NCBI GenBank assembly: GCA_963812505.1
Contig: CAWEVM010000028.1
Location: 20,836 to 84,835, forward strand
Length of the DNA stretch: 64,000 nt
Direction: 5' to 3'
DNA from: JAMXLO01 sp963812505
GTDB taxonomy: Bacteria; Pseudomonadota; Alphaproteobacteria; Acetobacterales; Acetobacteraceae
Shown: positions 16,874-27,767 of the stretch, in pieces
Position numbering within the stretch: the stretch's first letter is position 1
Layout: every line of letters starts with the position of its first letter
The notes under the pieces: generated by a model
Told to the model about the DNA's origin: nothing
Databases searched by the model: none
What the model saw: only the letters and a program-made list of their open reading frames with translations
Position numbers and translations under genes: made by a program

Positions 16874-17848
16874 ATGCGAAGGCTGCGCGTTCTGCGGAAG
16901 GCGGAAACGGTCGATGACATCGACCTGCGGATCGAAACCTGCGATGCGCTGCCACGCGCTGCCGACGAAGTGCTGGTAGAAATACGAGCCGCCGGCGTGA
17001 ACCGCAGCGATGTGGCCGCGGCGATAGGGCGCATGCCGCAGGCAATGTGGCCACGCACGCCGGGCCGCGATTGGTCGGGCATCGTGGCGGAGGGACCGTC
17101 GGATCTGATCGGCCGCGAGGTATTCGGTGCAGGTGGCGATCTGGGCATCACCCGTGACGGCACCCACGCCACCCACCTTGTTCTGCCCAGCGACGCCATG
17201 GTGGAAAAGCCCCCAACACTGACGCTGGAGGAAGCCGGCGCGCTCGGCGTGCCGTTCGTCACCGCTCAGCAGGGCTTCCATCGCGCCGGCATGACCCAGC
17301 CGGGCGACGTCGTGCTGGTCACCGCTGTGAACGGCATGGTCGGTCAGGCGGCCGCACAAATCGCGGCGATGCTCGGCGCACGCGTGTTCGGCGTGAGCCG
17401 CCGCACCGAGGCGTTCGTCCAGCCGCACTGCCCGGTCCGCATGATCGATGCATCGAGCACCGATATCGCGGCCGTGCTGCGCGACGAGACCGGCGGCCAC
17501 GGCGCCGACATCGTCTACAACACGGTCGGCAGCCCGTATTTCGCCGCCGCCAATCAGGCGATGGCGCATGGCGGACGGCACATCCTGATATCCACGGTCG
17601 AACGACCGGTGCCGTTCGACATCTTCACGTTCTACCGCGGCGAGCACTCATTCTTCGGCGTCAACTCACTGGCAATGGACGCCCGCGCCTCGGCCGCGCT
17701 GCTGCGCGAACTGCTGCCAGGCTTTGCCAATGGACAGCTCAGGCCAATGGCGATGGTGGATAGCGCCTGTTACCCGCTGGAACACGCGCTGGATGCCTAC
17801 CGGACAGTCCACGCGATCGCGCGCAACCGCATCACGCTGCTGCCGTAA
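16874..17848 (+). CDS. Zinc-independent quinone oxidoreductase-type dehydrogenase
   Basis: 324 residues. GroES-like N-terminal domain with RAAGVNRSDVAAAIG, then the NADPH-binding segment VVLVTAVNGMVGQAAAQIA and GGHGADIVYNTVG. No zinc ligands are present, placing it with QOR-like medium-chain reductases that act on quinones or enones. Divergent from the CoA transferase; its stop lies 31 bases from that of the converging thiolase. Confidence 0.9.
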   Translation: MRRLRVLRKAETVDDIDLRIETCDALPRAADEVLVEIRAAGVNRSDVAAAIGRMPQAMWPRTPGRDWSGIVAEGPSDLIGREVFGAGGDLGITRDGTHATHLVLPSDAMVEKPPTLTLEEAGALGVPFVTAQQGFHRAGMTQPGDVVLVTAVNGMVGQAAAQIAAMLGARVFGVSRRTEAFVQPHCPVRMIDASSTDIAAVLRDETGGHGADIVYNTVGSPYFAAANQAMAHGGRHILISTVERPVPFDIFTFYRGEHSFFGVNSLAMDARASAALLRELLPGFANGQLRPMAMVDSACYPLEHALDAYRTVHAIARNRITLLP

Positions 17849-17879
17849 TCAAATAATCGGGTCGGGGCCACCGCTCAGC

Positions 17880-19052
17880 TCAGCGCTCGACGCACATCGC
17901 AACGCCCATGCCGCCACCGATGCACAGCGTCGCCAGCCCCTTCTTTGCGTCCCGCTTCTGCATCTCGTGCAGCAGCGTGATCAGCACGCGCGCACCAGAC
18001 GCCCCGATCGGATGACCGATGGCGATCGCGCCGCCGTTCACGTTCACCCTGTCGGTGTCCCAGCCGAGGTCCTTGTTCACCGCAAGCGCCTGCGCGGCGA
18101 ACGCCTCGTTGGCCTCGATGAGGTCAAGGTCATCGACCTTCCACCCCGCCCGCGCCAGCACCTTACGGGTTGCCGGGATCGGACCGGTGCCCATCACCGC
18201 CGGATCGACCCCCGCCGTCGCGAACGCCGCGATCCGGGCCAGCGGCTTCAGGCCACGCTTCGCTGCCTCCGACGCGCTCATCAGCACCAGCGCCGCCGCG
18301 CCATCGTTGATGCCGGAGGCATTGCCGGCCGTCACCGTGCCGTCCTTGCTGAACGCCGGCCGCAGCCTGGCTATCGTCTCCATGCTCGCGTCATGGCGGA
18401 TGTACTCGTCATCGGCGACCACCACATCACCCTTGCGCGTCTTCACTGTCACCGGCGCGATCTCGTCCTTGAAGCGGCCGGCCTTCTGCGCGGCGCTCGC
18501 CTTCTGCTGCGAGCCGAGGGCGAACTGATCCTGCTGCTCACGGGTGATCTGATACTTGCTGGCAACGTTCTCCGCCGTGTTGCCCATGTGGTAGCCGTGG
18601 AATGCGTCCCACAACCCGTCCTTCAGCATCGTGTCGATGAACTCGACGCCTCCCATCTTCTGTCCCGCGCGCAGATACGCCGAGTGCTGCGACGTGCTCA
18701 TACTCTCCATGCCGCCGGCGGCCACGATGGCGCTTTCACCGGTGCGGATCTGCTGCGCGGCGAGCGCCACGGCGCGCAGGCCGGAGCCACACACCTGGTT
18801 GATGCCGAACGCGGTCTTGGCATCGGGCAATCCGGCGGCGCGGGCGGCCTGGCGTGCGGGATTCTGTCCCTCGCCCGCGGCCAGTACCTGACCGAGGATC
18901 ACTTCATCCACGTCGCCTGCCTCGACCCCGGCCCGCTCGAAGGCCGCTCGCAACGCAACCGTGCCAAGTTCGTGTGCGGACAGCGTGCCCAGCGCGCCGC
19001 TGAAACTGCCCACCGGAGTGCGGGCGGCGGAGACGATGACGATGTCGTCCAT
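17880..19052 (-). CDS. phaA: Acetyl-CoA C-acetyltransferase (thiolase)
   Basis: 390 residues, the standard length. Active-site residues are all visible: nucleophile Cys in NQVCGSGLRA (about 89), His in GHPIGASGAR, and second Cys in CIGGGMG near the end. The N-terminus VIVSAARTPVGSFSG and the NEAFAAQ loop are typical of biosynthetic thiolases that condense two acetyl-CoA, as in polyhydroxybutyrate synthesis. No phaB or phaC is adjacent, so the symbol indicates the closest family rather than proven function. GGAG precedes the ATG. Confidence 0.92.
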   Translation of the reverse strand: MDDIVIVSAARTPVGSFSGALGTLSAHELGTVALRAAFERAGVEAGDVDEVILGQVLAAGEGQNPARQAARAAGLPDAKTAFGINQVCGSGLRAVALAAQQIRTGESAIVAAGGMESMSTSQHSAYLRAGQKMGGVEFIDTMLKDGLWDAFHGYHMGNTAENVASKYQITREQQDQFALGSQQKASAAQKAGRFKDEIAPVTVKTRKGDVVVADDEYIRHDASMETIARLRPAFSKDGTVTAGNASGINDGAAALVLMSASEAAKRGLKPLARIAAFATAGVDPAVMGTGPIPATRKVLARAGWKVDDLDLIEANEAFAAQALAVNKDLGWDTDRVNVNGGAIAIGHPIGASGARVLITLLHEMQKRDAKKGLATLCIGGGMGVAMCVER

Positions 19053-19162
19053 GTCTGGCTCTCCTGATTTGGGGCGGCAGACTATCGCCGCCAGACGGCT
19101 CTGGCCATGTGGGCGCGAAACGGGACAATATCACCATGACAAGATCGCATGGGAGCACGTCT

Positions 19163-20857
19163 ATGTCTGAGGCCGCGCCAAGCTATGCGCATGGCACCAG
19201 CAGCATCGCCCTGATCGGCGAAACGATCGGCCGTCATTTCGACCGGACCGTTGCGCGCTGGGGAGACCGGCCTGGGTTGATTGCGTGCCAGCAAGGCGTC
19301 CGCTGGAGCTGGCGCGAGCTCGGTGAGAAGGTCGATTCGTTCGCCGCCGGACTGATCGCGCTGGGGCTGAAGCCGGGCGAGCGCATCGGCATCTGGTCGC
19401 CGAACAATGCCCAATGGGTGGTAACGCAGTTCGCCACCGCGAAGGCCGGACTGATCCTGGTGAACATCAACCCAGCCTACCGGCTGGCGGAGTTGGAATA
19501 CGCGCTCAACAAGGTTGGCTGTCGCGCGCTCGTCACGGCGACATCTTTCAAGACCAGCGACTATGTCGGGATGATCAACACGCTGGCGCCGGAACTGCGG
19601 CACGCGCGTCCAGGCCATCTGGACGCGGCAAAGCTGCCGTCGCTGCGCATCGTCATCCAGATCGGCAGCGATACCGTGCCGGGCGCCATCCCGTTCGACA
19701 ATGTGTACGAAATGGACGGCGCCGCGGAGCGGGCGCGCCTGACGGAACTGGCCGGCATTCTCCAGTTCGATGAGCCGATCAACATCCAGTTCACCTCCGG
19801 CACCACCGGGCTGCCAAAGGGTGCCACCCTCACCCACCACAATATCCTCAACAACGGCTACTTCCTCGGCCAGGCGATGGCATACACCGAGCAGGACAAG
19901 GTGTGCATACCGGTGCCGCTGTATCACTGCTTCGGTATGGTGATCGGCAATCTGGCGTGCATCACGCATGGCGCGGCGATGGTGCTGCCCGGCGAGGGCT
20001 TCGATCCGCTCGCGACATTGCAGGCGGTGGCAGACGAGCACTGCACGTCGCTGTACGGCGTGCCGACGATGTTCATTGCCGAACTCGACCATCCCGACTT
20101 CAAGAAATTCGACCTGAGCAGCCTGCGCACCGGCATGATGGCCGGCGCCCCCTGCCCTATCGAAGTGATGCGCCGCTGTATCCGCGACATGCACCTGACC
20201 GAGATGACCATCGGCTACGGCATGACCGAGACCAGCCCGGTCAGCACGCAGACGGCGCTGGACGATCCGCTGGAGCGGCGCGTCTCGACCGTCGGACGCG
20301 CGCATCCGCACGTCGAGATCAAGATCATCGACAGCGAAGGCCGCATCCTGCCCCGCGACACGCCAGGCGAGTTCTGCACCCGCGGCTATTCGGTGATGCT
20401 CGGCTACTGGGACGACGAGGAACGAACGTCCCAGGCAATCGACGCGGCCGGCTGGATGCACACCGGCGATCTCGCCACGATGGACACCGATGGCTACTGC
20501 AACATTGTCGGCCGTATCAAGGACATGGTGATCCGCGGCGGCGAGAACGTATACCCCCGTGAGATCGAGGAATTCCTGTACCGTCATCCGAAGATCCAGG
20601 ACGTGCAGGTGTTCGGCATCCCGGACGCACGCTACGGCGAGGAGCTGTGCGCCTGGATCAGGCTGCGTGCCGGCGAGACGCTGACCGCGGAGGACGTGCG
20701 CGACTTCTGTCGCGACCAGATCGCCCACTACAAGGTGCCGCGGCACATCCGCTTCGTCGATGAATTTCCGATGACCGTCACCGGCAAGATCCAGAAGTTC
20801 ATCATGCGCGAACGGATGACGACGGAGCTGGGTGTCAAGGAAGACGCAACGGCCTGA
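19163..20857 (+). CDS. Fatty-acid/carboxylate-CoA ligase (AMP-binding)
   Basis: 564 residues from ATG 19163, chosen for GGGAG seven bases upstream (an earlier ATG at 19136 has none). Motifs: P-loop QFTSGTTGLPKGATLTHHN, YGMTETSP, and GWMHTGDLATMD with DMVIRGGENVYPREIE, and the C-terminal lysine in TGKIQKF. The enzyme activates a medium- or long-chain acid via an acyl-AMP to the CoA thioester. Divergent from the thiolase, sharing a short promoter region; both belong to acyl-CoA metabolism. Confidence 0.94.
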   Translation: MSEAAPSYAHGTSSIALIGETIGRHFDRTVARWGDRPGLIACQQGVRWSWRELGEKVDSFAAGLIALGLKPGERIGIWSPNNAQWVVTQFATAKAGLILVNINPAYRLAELEYALNKVGCRALVTATSFKTSDYVGMINTLAPELRHARPGHLDAAKLPSLRIVIQIGSDTVPGAIPFDNVYEMDGAAERARLTELAGILQFDEPINIQFTSGTTGLPKGATLTHHNILNNGYFLGQAMAYTEQDKVCIPVPLYHCFGMVIGNLACITHGAAMVLPGEGFDPLATLQAVADEHCTSLYGVPTMFIAELDHPDFKKFDLSSLRTGMMAGAPCPIEVMRRCIRDMHLTEMTIGYGMTETSPVSTQTALDDPLERRVSTVGRAHPHVEIKIIDSEGRILPRDTPGEFCTRGYSVMLGYWDDEERTSQAIDAAGWMHTGDLATMDTDGYCNIVGRIKDMVIRGGENVYPREIEEFLYRHPKIQDVQVFGIPDARYGEELCAWIRLRAGETLTAEDVRDFCRDQIAHYKVPRHIRFVDEFPMTVTGKIQKFIMRERMTTELGVKEDATA

Positions 20858-20919
20858 CCTTCCGCTTTTCCGGACCGGCACCACATCTGCGGCGCAACGC
20901 CAGCCGCAGGAGAATACGC

Positions 20920-21546
20920 ATGCCGCATCCGCCATCCGCTCGCCGCCGCCTGGGGAGGTTTATCGCCTGGGCCGTCCTGCTCGTGACAATCGGCGCCGCA
21001 GCGGGACAGGCACAGCCGGTTGCGCGGGTTCGCGCCACGATCGACGCGGTCAATGGCAACAGCCTTCGCCTGACCACGCGGACGGGCGACAAGCTGATGG
21101 TCTCGCTCGCGCCCGATGTGGCTGTTGTCGCAATCGTCCCGGTTCGGTTGGAGGACATCAAGCCCGGCTCCTTCATCGGTTCCGCCGCGATGCCGCAACC
21201 GGATGGCACGGAGCGCGCCCTCGAGGTGCACGTGTTTCCGGAAAGCATGCGTGGCACCGGCGAAGGATACCGGCCATTCGACCTGAAGCCGCAGAGCACG
21301 ATGACCAACGGCACAGTAGGTGCGTTGACCGGGACCGTCGGTCGCACTCTGACGGTCACCTACCAAGGCGGCAAGCAGACCATCGTCGTGCCGCCCGATA
21401 CACCGGTGGTGACCTACGAGCCGGGCTCACCGGCGTTGCTGGTGCCAAACGCACATGTCATCGTGATGGGGAGACGAACGCCTGACGGCACTATGACGGC
21501 AACGCGGATCTCGGTTGGCAAGGATGGCCTTGTGCCTCCGATGTAA
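20920..21546 (+). CDS. Exported hypothetical protein (DUF5666-like beta-rich)
   Basis: 208 residues with a signal peptide (basic RRRLGRF, then AWAVLLVTIGAAAG, cut near AQA). The mature part is beta-rich, with recurring units of the type VRATIDAVNGNSLRLTTRTG and GRTLTVTYQGGKQTIVVPPD, like the OB-fold-like repeats of DUF5666 proteins. AGGAG lies upstream. Probably periplasmic; function is unknown. Confidence 0.75.
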   Translation: MPHPPSARRRLGRFIAWAVLLVTIGAAAGQAQPVARVRATIDAVNGNSLRLTTRTGDKLMVSLAPDVAVVAIVPVRLEDIKPGSFIGSAAMPQPDGTERALEVHVFPESMRGTGEGYRPFDLKPQSTMTNGTVGALTGTVGRTLTVTYQGGKQTIVVPPDTPVVTYEPGSPALLVPNAHVIVMGRRTPDGTMTATRISVGKDGLVPPM

Positions 21547-21627
21547 CTTAGACGCCCTTGCGCCCCTTTGTGACAAAGAGAGTGCGCGCGTGTATGGTGT
21601 CCCCTTCGCTGGGAGGGACACCTGCAC

Positions 21628-22410
21628 ATGCGCTGGGCACGCTTTGAGCAGAACGGAACGCCGACCTACGGCGTGGTCGAAGGCGAAGAGATCATCCCGG
21701 TGCGCGGCTCGCCGTTCGACATGTGGGAGCGCACGTCCGCGCACCTGCCGCTGGCCAATGTGAAGCTGCTGCTGCCGGTGGTCCCGCCCACCTTCTATGC
21801 CGCGGGCCTGAACTATGCCGAGCATGTGCGCGAGGCCGCCGAGAAGATCGGCCTGAAGGTGGAACTGCCGAAGCAGGCGGATGCCGGGTATCGCGCCAAC
21901 AATGCGCTGATCGCGCACAACGAAGCGATCGTCATCCCGAAGGACGCCACCGACCAGGTGCAGTACGAAGGCGAACTCGTCGCCGTGATCGGCCGCAAGT
22001 GCAAGCACCTGACGCGTGACAACGCTTTGTCGGCGGTACTCGGCTACACGATCGGCAACGACGTGAGCGAGCGCACCTGGCAGAAGAGCGACCGCACGCT
22101 GTGGCGCGCAAAAAATAGCGACACGTTCAAGCCCATGGGCCCGTGGATCGAGACCAACGTGAAGCTGGACGACCTGGTCACCAAGGTGCGGCTGAACGGC
22201 AAGGAGCTGATCGCGTTCCAGACCAACCATATGGTATTCGGCGTGGTCGACTTCCTGGTGGCGATGACGCAGTACCTGACGCTGTATCCCGGCGACGTGC
22301 TGTGGATGGGCACCGAGGGCGCCACCGAGAACATGAAGCACGGCGATGTCTGCGAGATCGAGATCAGCGGCATCGGCACATTGCGCAATCCGGTTGTGCG
22401 GGAGCACTGA
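21628..22410 (+). CDS. Fumarylacetoacetate hydrolase-family protein
   Basis: 260 residues with GGGAGGGA upstream. Family features: GLNYAEHVREAAEK, the metal-binding VQYEGELVAVIGRK (conserved Glu), GYTIGNDVSERTWQ and the C-terminal DVLWMGTEGA. Members hydrolyse or decarboxylate beta-diketone or 2-hydroxymuconate-like products of aromatic-ring catabolism, using Mg2+. The stop is one base before the ATG of the next thiolase gene, so the two form an operon. Confidence 0.92.
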   Translation: MRWARFEQNGTPTYGVVEGEEIIPVRGSPFDMWERTSAHLPLANVKLLLPVVPPTFYAAGLNYAEHVREAAEKIGLKVELPKQADAGYRANNALIAHNEAIVIPKDATDQVQYEGELVAVIGRKCKHLTRDNALSAVLGYTIGNDVSERTWQKSDRTLWRAKNSDTFKPMGPWIETNVKLDDLVTKVRLNGKELIAFQTNHMVFGVVDFLVAMTQYLTLYPGDVLWMGTEGATENMKHGDVCEIEISGIGTLRNPVVREH

Positions 22411-22411
22411 C

Positions 22412-23599
<1,188 letters not shown>

Positions 23600-24364
23600 T
23601 CACTGTACCAGCAGCCACACGCCAAACGCCGCCATCGCGCCGCCGCCGACCCGGCCGACCCATGCGCCGCCGGGCAACAGCTTTTCGGCGAACACGAACG
23701 CCGCGATCACTGCCACCCAGATCAGGTTCATCACGCCAACTGCGAACAGCAGAGCCATCAGCACCCAGCAGCAGCCGAGACAATAGGTGCCGTGACTGGC
23801 GCCCATCCGGAGCGCGCCGCCCCAACCGTCTCGCCAGTGGTTCAGTATAAAGGCGAACGGTGAACGACACTGCCGCAGGCAGGCATTCTTGAATGGCGTG
23901 AACTGATAGATCCCGGCCAGTATGAACAATACGCCACCAACCATCGGACTGACGAGCGCGAGCATCGGCGACAGCAGAGCGCTCTGTTGCAATCTCCACT
24001 GCGCGGCGGTCGCCGCCACGCAGAATGCGCCCCACACGATCAGGTAGCCCGCGACGAACATCGCCGTCGGCACATAGGGTTCATCGCGGTCGCGCTTTCG
24101 TCGCTGCAACGCCGCAAACGTCAGGATCATCGGTGCGGCACTCGGCAGCATCATGCCCGCCATCATCACCCACCACATGGCGAAGACCCATGGTGCGGCG
24201 AACGGCATTGGCATGTCGGGCATATCGCCCATCGTCTGCACCGACATGTCCATGCCCTGACGGGCCACCACCAGATACAGCCACGCGATCGCCGTGACGC
24301 CGGCAAGCGCCAGAACGATAACGACACGCTCGCGCCGCAGAAACTGTGCCGGCGCCAAACTCAT
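23600..24364 (-). CDS. DUF2182 polytopic membrane protein
   Basis: 254 residues with about six hydrophobic helices. Typical DUF2182 features are the methionine-rich MWWVMMAGMMLPSAAPMIL, and GTYCLGCCWVLMALLFAVGVMN with a CxxCC cluster. The family is described as predicted metal-binding integral membrane proteins. Nearby GDMPDMPMP also could bind copper. It starts seven bases downstream of the DUF1326 stop, a pairing common in other genomes; joint function is not known. Confidence 0.88.
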   Translation of the reverse strand: MSLAPAQFLRRERVVIVLALAGVTAIAWLYLVVARQGMDMSVQTMGDMPDMPMPFAAPWVFAMWWVMMAGMMLPSAAPMILTFAALQRRKRDRDEPYVPTAMFVAGYLIVWGAFCVAATAAQWRLQQSALLSPMLALVSPMVGGVLFILAGIYQFTPFKNACLRQCRSPFAFILNHWRDGWGGALRMGASHGTYCLGCCWVLMALLFAVGVMNLIWVAVIAAFVFAEKLLPGGAWVGRVGGGAMAAFGVWLLVQ

Positions 24365-24371
24365 GCGCGCC

Positions 24372-24995
24372 CTACGCCGCCCAGGCAAACGGCGCGAAGT
24401 GCCCGTTGTTGCCGTTGCCGACCATGTCCAGATCGAGGCCGAAGCCGTGCATATGGAACTGCGCCGCTCGTGCCAGCGCGAGGCGGCTGCCGGCGGGATG
24501 CGACGTGTTGTCGATATAGAACGGCTCGCCGCTGCGGTTGCGTGACGCGACGCCTTCAATGTCAAACGACAGCACATCGGGAATCGAGACCGAACGCTTC
24601 AACCCTTCGACCTTGAACTCGATTGGCTTGAATACGACACCACGGAAGTCGCTCACCAGGTTGCTGCGGATCATGCCTGGAGTGCCGCCTGCGTCACCGC
24701 TGACGATCGCCGATAAGGCCGCGCGCTGCGCCGCATCAGCACGCTCGTCCACCACACCGGCAAATATCCAGTTGCCGTCGGCCATGACCTTGCCGGAGCG
24801 GATCACCAGCGCGAAGCTCAGTCCTGACAGATCGGTATTGCCGCGCTGCCCCTTGTCGACGCGGAAGATCAGCGCGGCCGTGCAGTGATCATGCGTCACT
24901 TCGCCCTGCGGATTGGTGTAGATGCAAGGACACAGATAATCGCAGTTGCAGCTTTCCATGTATTCGCCGCTGATCTGCCAGTCCGTTCCGGCCAT
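24372..24995 (-). CDS. DUF1326 domain protein
   Basis: 207 residues from the ATG at 24995 (AGGAGA upstream). The N-terminus WQISGEYMESCNCDYLCPC with the CNCDYLCPC cysteine cluster is the DUF1326 hallmark, suggesting metal or Fe-S binding, followed by CTAALIFRVDKGQ. No signal peptide. It is part of a minus-strand run: luciferase-like enzyme, DUF1326, DUF2182. Confidence 0.88.
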   Translation of the reverse strand: MAGTDWQISGEYMESCNCDYLCPCIYTNPQGEVTHDHCTAALIFRVDKGQRGNTDLSGLSFALVIRSGKVMADGNWIFAGVVDERADAAQRAALSAIVSGDAGGTPGMIRSNLVSDFRGVVFKPIEFKVEGLKRSVSIPDVLSFDIEGVASRNRSGEPFYIDNTSHPAGSRLALARAAQFHMHGFGLDLDMVGNGNNGHFAPFAWAA

Positions 24996-25005
24996 CGACT
25001 GTCTC

Positions 25006-26355
25006 CTACTTTGCCGCCTTCCACCAGCCACGCTGCGGCCACGGCAATCCCAAATTCTCCCGCAACGTTGCTCCCTTGTAGTCTTTCTGGAAGATGCCGC
25101 GTCGCTGCAGCTCCGGCACAACGAACTTCACGAAATCCTCGAACGTGCCCGGCGTGTGCGTGCCGCCAACCACATAACCGTCGCAGGCACGCTCGACGAA
25201 CCACTTCTCCAGCCGATCTGCGATCTCCTTCGGGCCGCCGACAATCGCCTCGCGTGGGCGACCGCGCCGCGTGACATTCAGAAAATCCCGCACCGTCGGA
25301 TTGCGGCCGATAACCCGCATCACGCGGTCCCGCATTGCCTGCATGCCCGACATGCCTTCCAGTTCCTCGTCGGTGAACGCCTCGTCCATGCCCTTCTTCG
25401 CAAAGTCGAAGTTCAGCGCCTCGGACAGCAACGATAACCCATCGACCTCGCGGTAGCCCTTCTCGACGATCGCCATCTTGTCCTCGGCCTCGGCCTTCGT
25501 CGCAGCCGCAACCGGATATGCAATCGTATTGACGGTCACCAGGTCCGGATCGCGTCCATGCCGCGCCACGCCCTGCTTGAATGCAGCGTAGCGCCGCTTG
25601 CCCTCCTCGAAGTCCGGGTAGCCGACGAACACGGTCTCCGCCCATCGCTCGGAGAACCGCATGCCGCGATCCGACGATCCCGCCTGAATGACCACCGGAT
25701 GACCCTGCGGTGAACGCGGCACTGTGAAGGTGCCGCGCGAGGTCAGATATTTCCCGCGATATTCCAGCCGGTGCACCTTGGCGGGATCAGCGAACAGCCC
25801 GCTTTCCTTGTCGACGACCAGCGCATCGTCCTCCCAGCCATCCCAGCAGTTCAGCACGATTTCCATGAACTCGTCAGCACGGTCGTAGCGCAGGTCGTGC
25901 GCGAGATGCACCTCCCGCCCCATGTTCTGCGCTTCGCCGTCGTTGACCGACGTCACCACGTTCCATGCCGCGCGCCCACCCAGCATGTGATCGACCGTCT
26001 GGAAGCGGCGCGCCACATCGAACGGTTCGTAATAGGTGGTCGACGCGGTCGAACCGATGCCAAGCCGCCGCGTGCCGAAACCCATTGCCAGCAACGTCGC
26101 CACCGGGTCCATCTTCACGACGCGCACGCCGTTTGCCACCACCGCTCCTGGGTTGCCGCCGTCATAGATGTCCGGCATCGCCAACCTGTCATCGAAGAAC
26201 GCAAGCTGGAATTTTCCCTCTTCCAGCACCTGGCCGATCTTCTGGTAATACGCGGCCGTCGTGAAATCGGTGCGTGACTCTGGATGGCGCCACGCGCTCG
26301 CCAGCGTCGTACAGTTCTGCGCTTGCAGGAAACCCACCAGGACCATCTGACGCAC
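25006..26355 (-). CDS. Luciferase-like FMN-dependent monooxygenase (NtaA/SnaA/DszA group)
   Basis: 449 residues from GTG 26355 (or 446 from the ATG at 26346; AGGATAGG precedes both). The class pattern is clear: AWRHPESRTDFTTAAYYQKI, FDDRLAMPDIYDGG, DPVATLLAMG, GRAAWNVVTSVND and VHRLEYRGKYL. These enzymes use FMNH2 from a separate reductase to oxygenate substrates such as nitrilotriacetate, EDTA or dibenzothiophene sulfone. No flavin reductase gene is adjacent. Its stop lies 11 bases from the DUF1326 start, so it is probably first of a three-gene unit. Confidence 0.92.
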   Translation of the reverse strand: MRQMVLVGFLQAQNCTTLASAWRHPESRTDFTTAAYYQKIGQVLEEGKFQLAFFDDRLAMPDIYDGGNPGAVVANGVRVVKMDPVATLLAMGFGTRRLGIGSTASTTYYEPFDVARRFQTVDHMLGGRAAWNVVTSVNDGEAQNMGREVHLAHDLRYDRADEFMEIVLNCWDGWEDDALVVDKESGLFADPAKVHRLEYRGKYLTSRGTFTVPRSPQGHPVVIQAGSSDRGMRFSERWAETVFVGYPDFEEGKRRYAAFKQGVARHGRDPDLVTVNTIAYPVAAATKAEAEDKMAIVEKGYREVDGLSLLSEALNFDFAKKGMDEAFTDEELEGMSGMQAMRDRVMRVIGRNPTVRDFLNVTRRGRPREAIVGGPKEIADRLEKWFVERACDGYVVGGTHTPGTFEDFVKFVVPELQRRGIFQKDYKGATLRENLGLPWPQRGWWKAAK

Positions 26356-26436
26356 AGCCTATCCTTTCAAAACTGATAGCGACGCAGTCCGCCACGCCGC
26401 GCCGTGCCGCCTATCGCCCACTATCACAAACATACG

Positions 26437-26461
26437 CGTGGCCGGCACGAGGCCGGCCACG
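26437..26461. repeat. Perfect 10-bp hairpin of the GGCCGGC intergenic repeat type
   Basis: CGTGGCCGGC, loop ACGAG, GCCGGCCACG. The same stem core occurs at 61388-61410 (ATGGCCGGC, loop CTTGT, GCCGGCCAT) inside repeat copy B. It lies between the two luciferase-like genes and could act as a REP element or weak terminator. Confidence 0.6.
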
Positions 26462-26513
26462 ACAATGGAAGCTGCTTTGCACGGCCCAGCTACTGGGCCG
26501 TCCTCTCCTGGTC

Positions 26514-27755
26514 CTACTCCGCCGCCGCCTTCTGCACCGGGATGTCGGTCGAGTACCGCAGATGAACCGGCGCATTTGCCTCCCACGGATCCTTCAGACC
26601 CAGCGACTTGCCGTGTTCCTTCACCGCCGGCATGACCTCCTTCACCAGCAGCTCGATGCAGCGGCGACGGTCGGTTGCCGACACCGTCCCGTCGTTGCCC
26701 CACAGACCCATGATGCCGGGACGCGTGTGCTCGATCAGGTACTTCAGCCGCTCGATCACCTGGTCTGGCGTGCCGGCGACGATCATCGTGTCGGCGACCT
26801 GCTCCTCGAACGTCGGCTGACCGCGCGGGTTCTTGGCGCGCCCCACCGCGAACTCGACAAAACCGCGCCGGCCGGACGGTGAGAAGTAGCCCGACGGGTT
26901 GGCCCACACAGGATGTGCGAGGCCGGTGAACTCGCCCTGCATCCACATGAACTGCCGCGCGTTCTGCAGCGCCTTCTCTTCGGTGTCCTGCACATGCACG
27001 CGGATCAGGTAGCCGAAATTCTCCGGACCGGCGGTGTAGCCGACCTCGGCCGCCGCCTTTGAATACGTGTCCCAGATCGTCTTGGTCGCATCGATCGCGG
27101 TGTTCAGCGCGATGTACGGATAGCGCTGCTGCGCGGTCCAGATGACGGTCTCCCGCGACAGCACGCCAGGTATCCACACGCGTGGATACGGCTTCTGGAA
27201 CGGCACCGCCCACGGATTCACCACGCGATGCTGGTAGTGCGTGCCTTCCCAGCGGAACGGCCCCGGCGTGGTCCAGGTCTTCTGGATCAGGTCATGCGCC
27301 TCGACGAAGCGTTCGCGGTTGTACGCCGGATTGACCCCATTGGCCAACTGCTCCTGACCGCCGCCGCGCACGAAGCCCGACACCACGCGGCCTTTCGAGA
27401 CCATGTCGATCATCGCGATCTCTTCTGCGAGCTGCACCGGATTGTCCGACAGCGGCAGCGGATTGCCGAGGAAGACGATCTTCGCGCGCTTCGTCACCGC
27501 GGCGAGGATCGCGCCGAACATGTTGGTCCGGGCCTGCATGCAGAACGGCGCATTGTGATGCTCGTTCAGCATGATGCCGTCGACGCCCCACTCGTCGGCC
27601 ATGATGTATTCTTCGAGGTACTCGTTGTACAGCCGGCTGGCCTGCACCGGATCGTAGTGGCTGTTCGAGAAGGTCAGCGCGGTCGCGCCGTATTTCAGCC
27701 CCTCCTTCGCATCGTAGGCGGCCATCGGCTGTTCGGTGAAATACATCAGGTGCAT
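26514..27755 (-). CDS. Luciferase-like FMN-dependent monooxygenase
   Basis: 413 residues starting MHLMYFTEQPMAAY. The barrel pattern is clear: WGVDGIMLNEHHNAPFCMQ, FLGNPLPLSDNPVQLAEEIA, DMVSKGRVVSGFVRGGG and VIWTAQQRYPYIAL, like the LuxA/LLM class. It differs from the upstream NtaA-type enzyme and is likely co-transcribed after the alpha/beta-hydrolase gene (stop 27768, 12 bases before this start). Its substrate is unknown. Confidence 0.92.
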   Translation of the reverse strand: MHLMYFTEQPMAAYDAKEGLKYGATALTFSNSHYDPVQASRLYNEYLEEYIMADEWGVDGIMLNEHHNAPFCMQARTNMFGAILAAVTKRAKIVFLGNPLPLSDNPVQLAEEIAMIDMVSKGRVVSGFVRGGGQEQLANGVNPAYNRERFVEAHDLIQKTWTTPGPFRWEGTHYQHRVVNPWAVPFQKPYPRVWIPGVLSRETVIWTAQQRYPYIALNTAIDATKTIWDTYSKAAAEVGYTAGPENFGYLIRVHVQDTEEKALQNARQFMWMQGEFTGLAHPVWANPSGYFSPSGRRGFVEFAVGRAKNPRGQPTFEEQVADTMIVAGTPDQVIERLKYLIEHTRPGIMGLWGNDGTVSATDRRRCIELLVKEVMPAVKEHGKSLGLKDPWEANAPVHLRYSTDIPVQKAAAE

Positions 27756-27767
27756 GGCGTGCTCCCT

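Noticed and set aside
17724..19067. Very long open frame on the plus strand opposite the thiolase gene
   Set aside because: It mirrors a well-supported thiolase in another frame, with an Arg/His-rich composition and no family pattern. GC-rich coding sequence often leaves such open antisense frames.
19082..20935. 617-codon minus-strand open frame across the acyl-CoA ligase
   Set aside because: Arg/His/Gly-rich and featureless, fully antisense to a gene with clear catalytic motifs.
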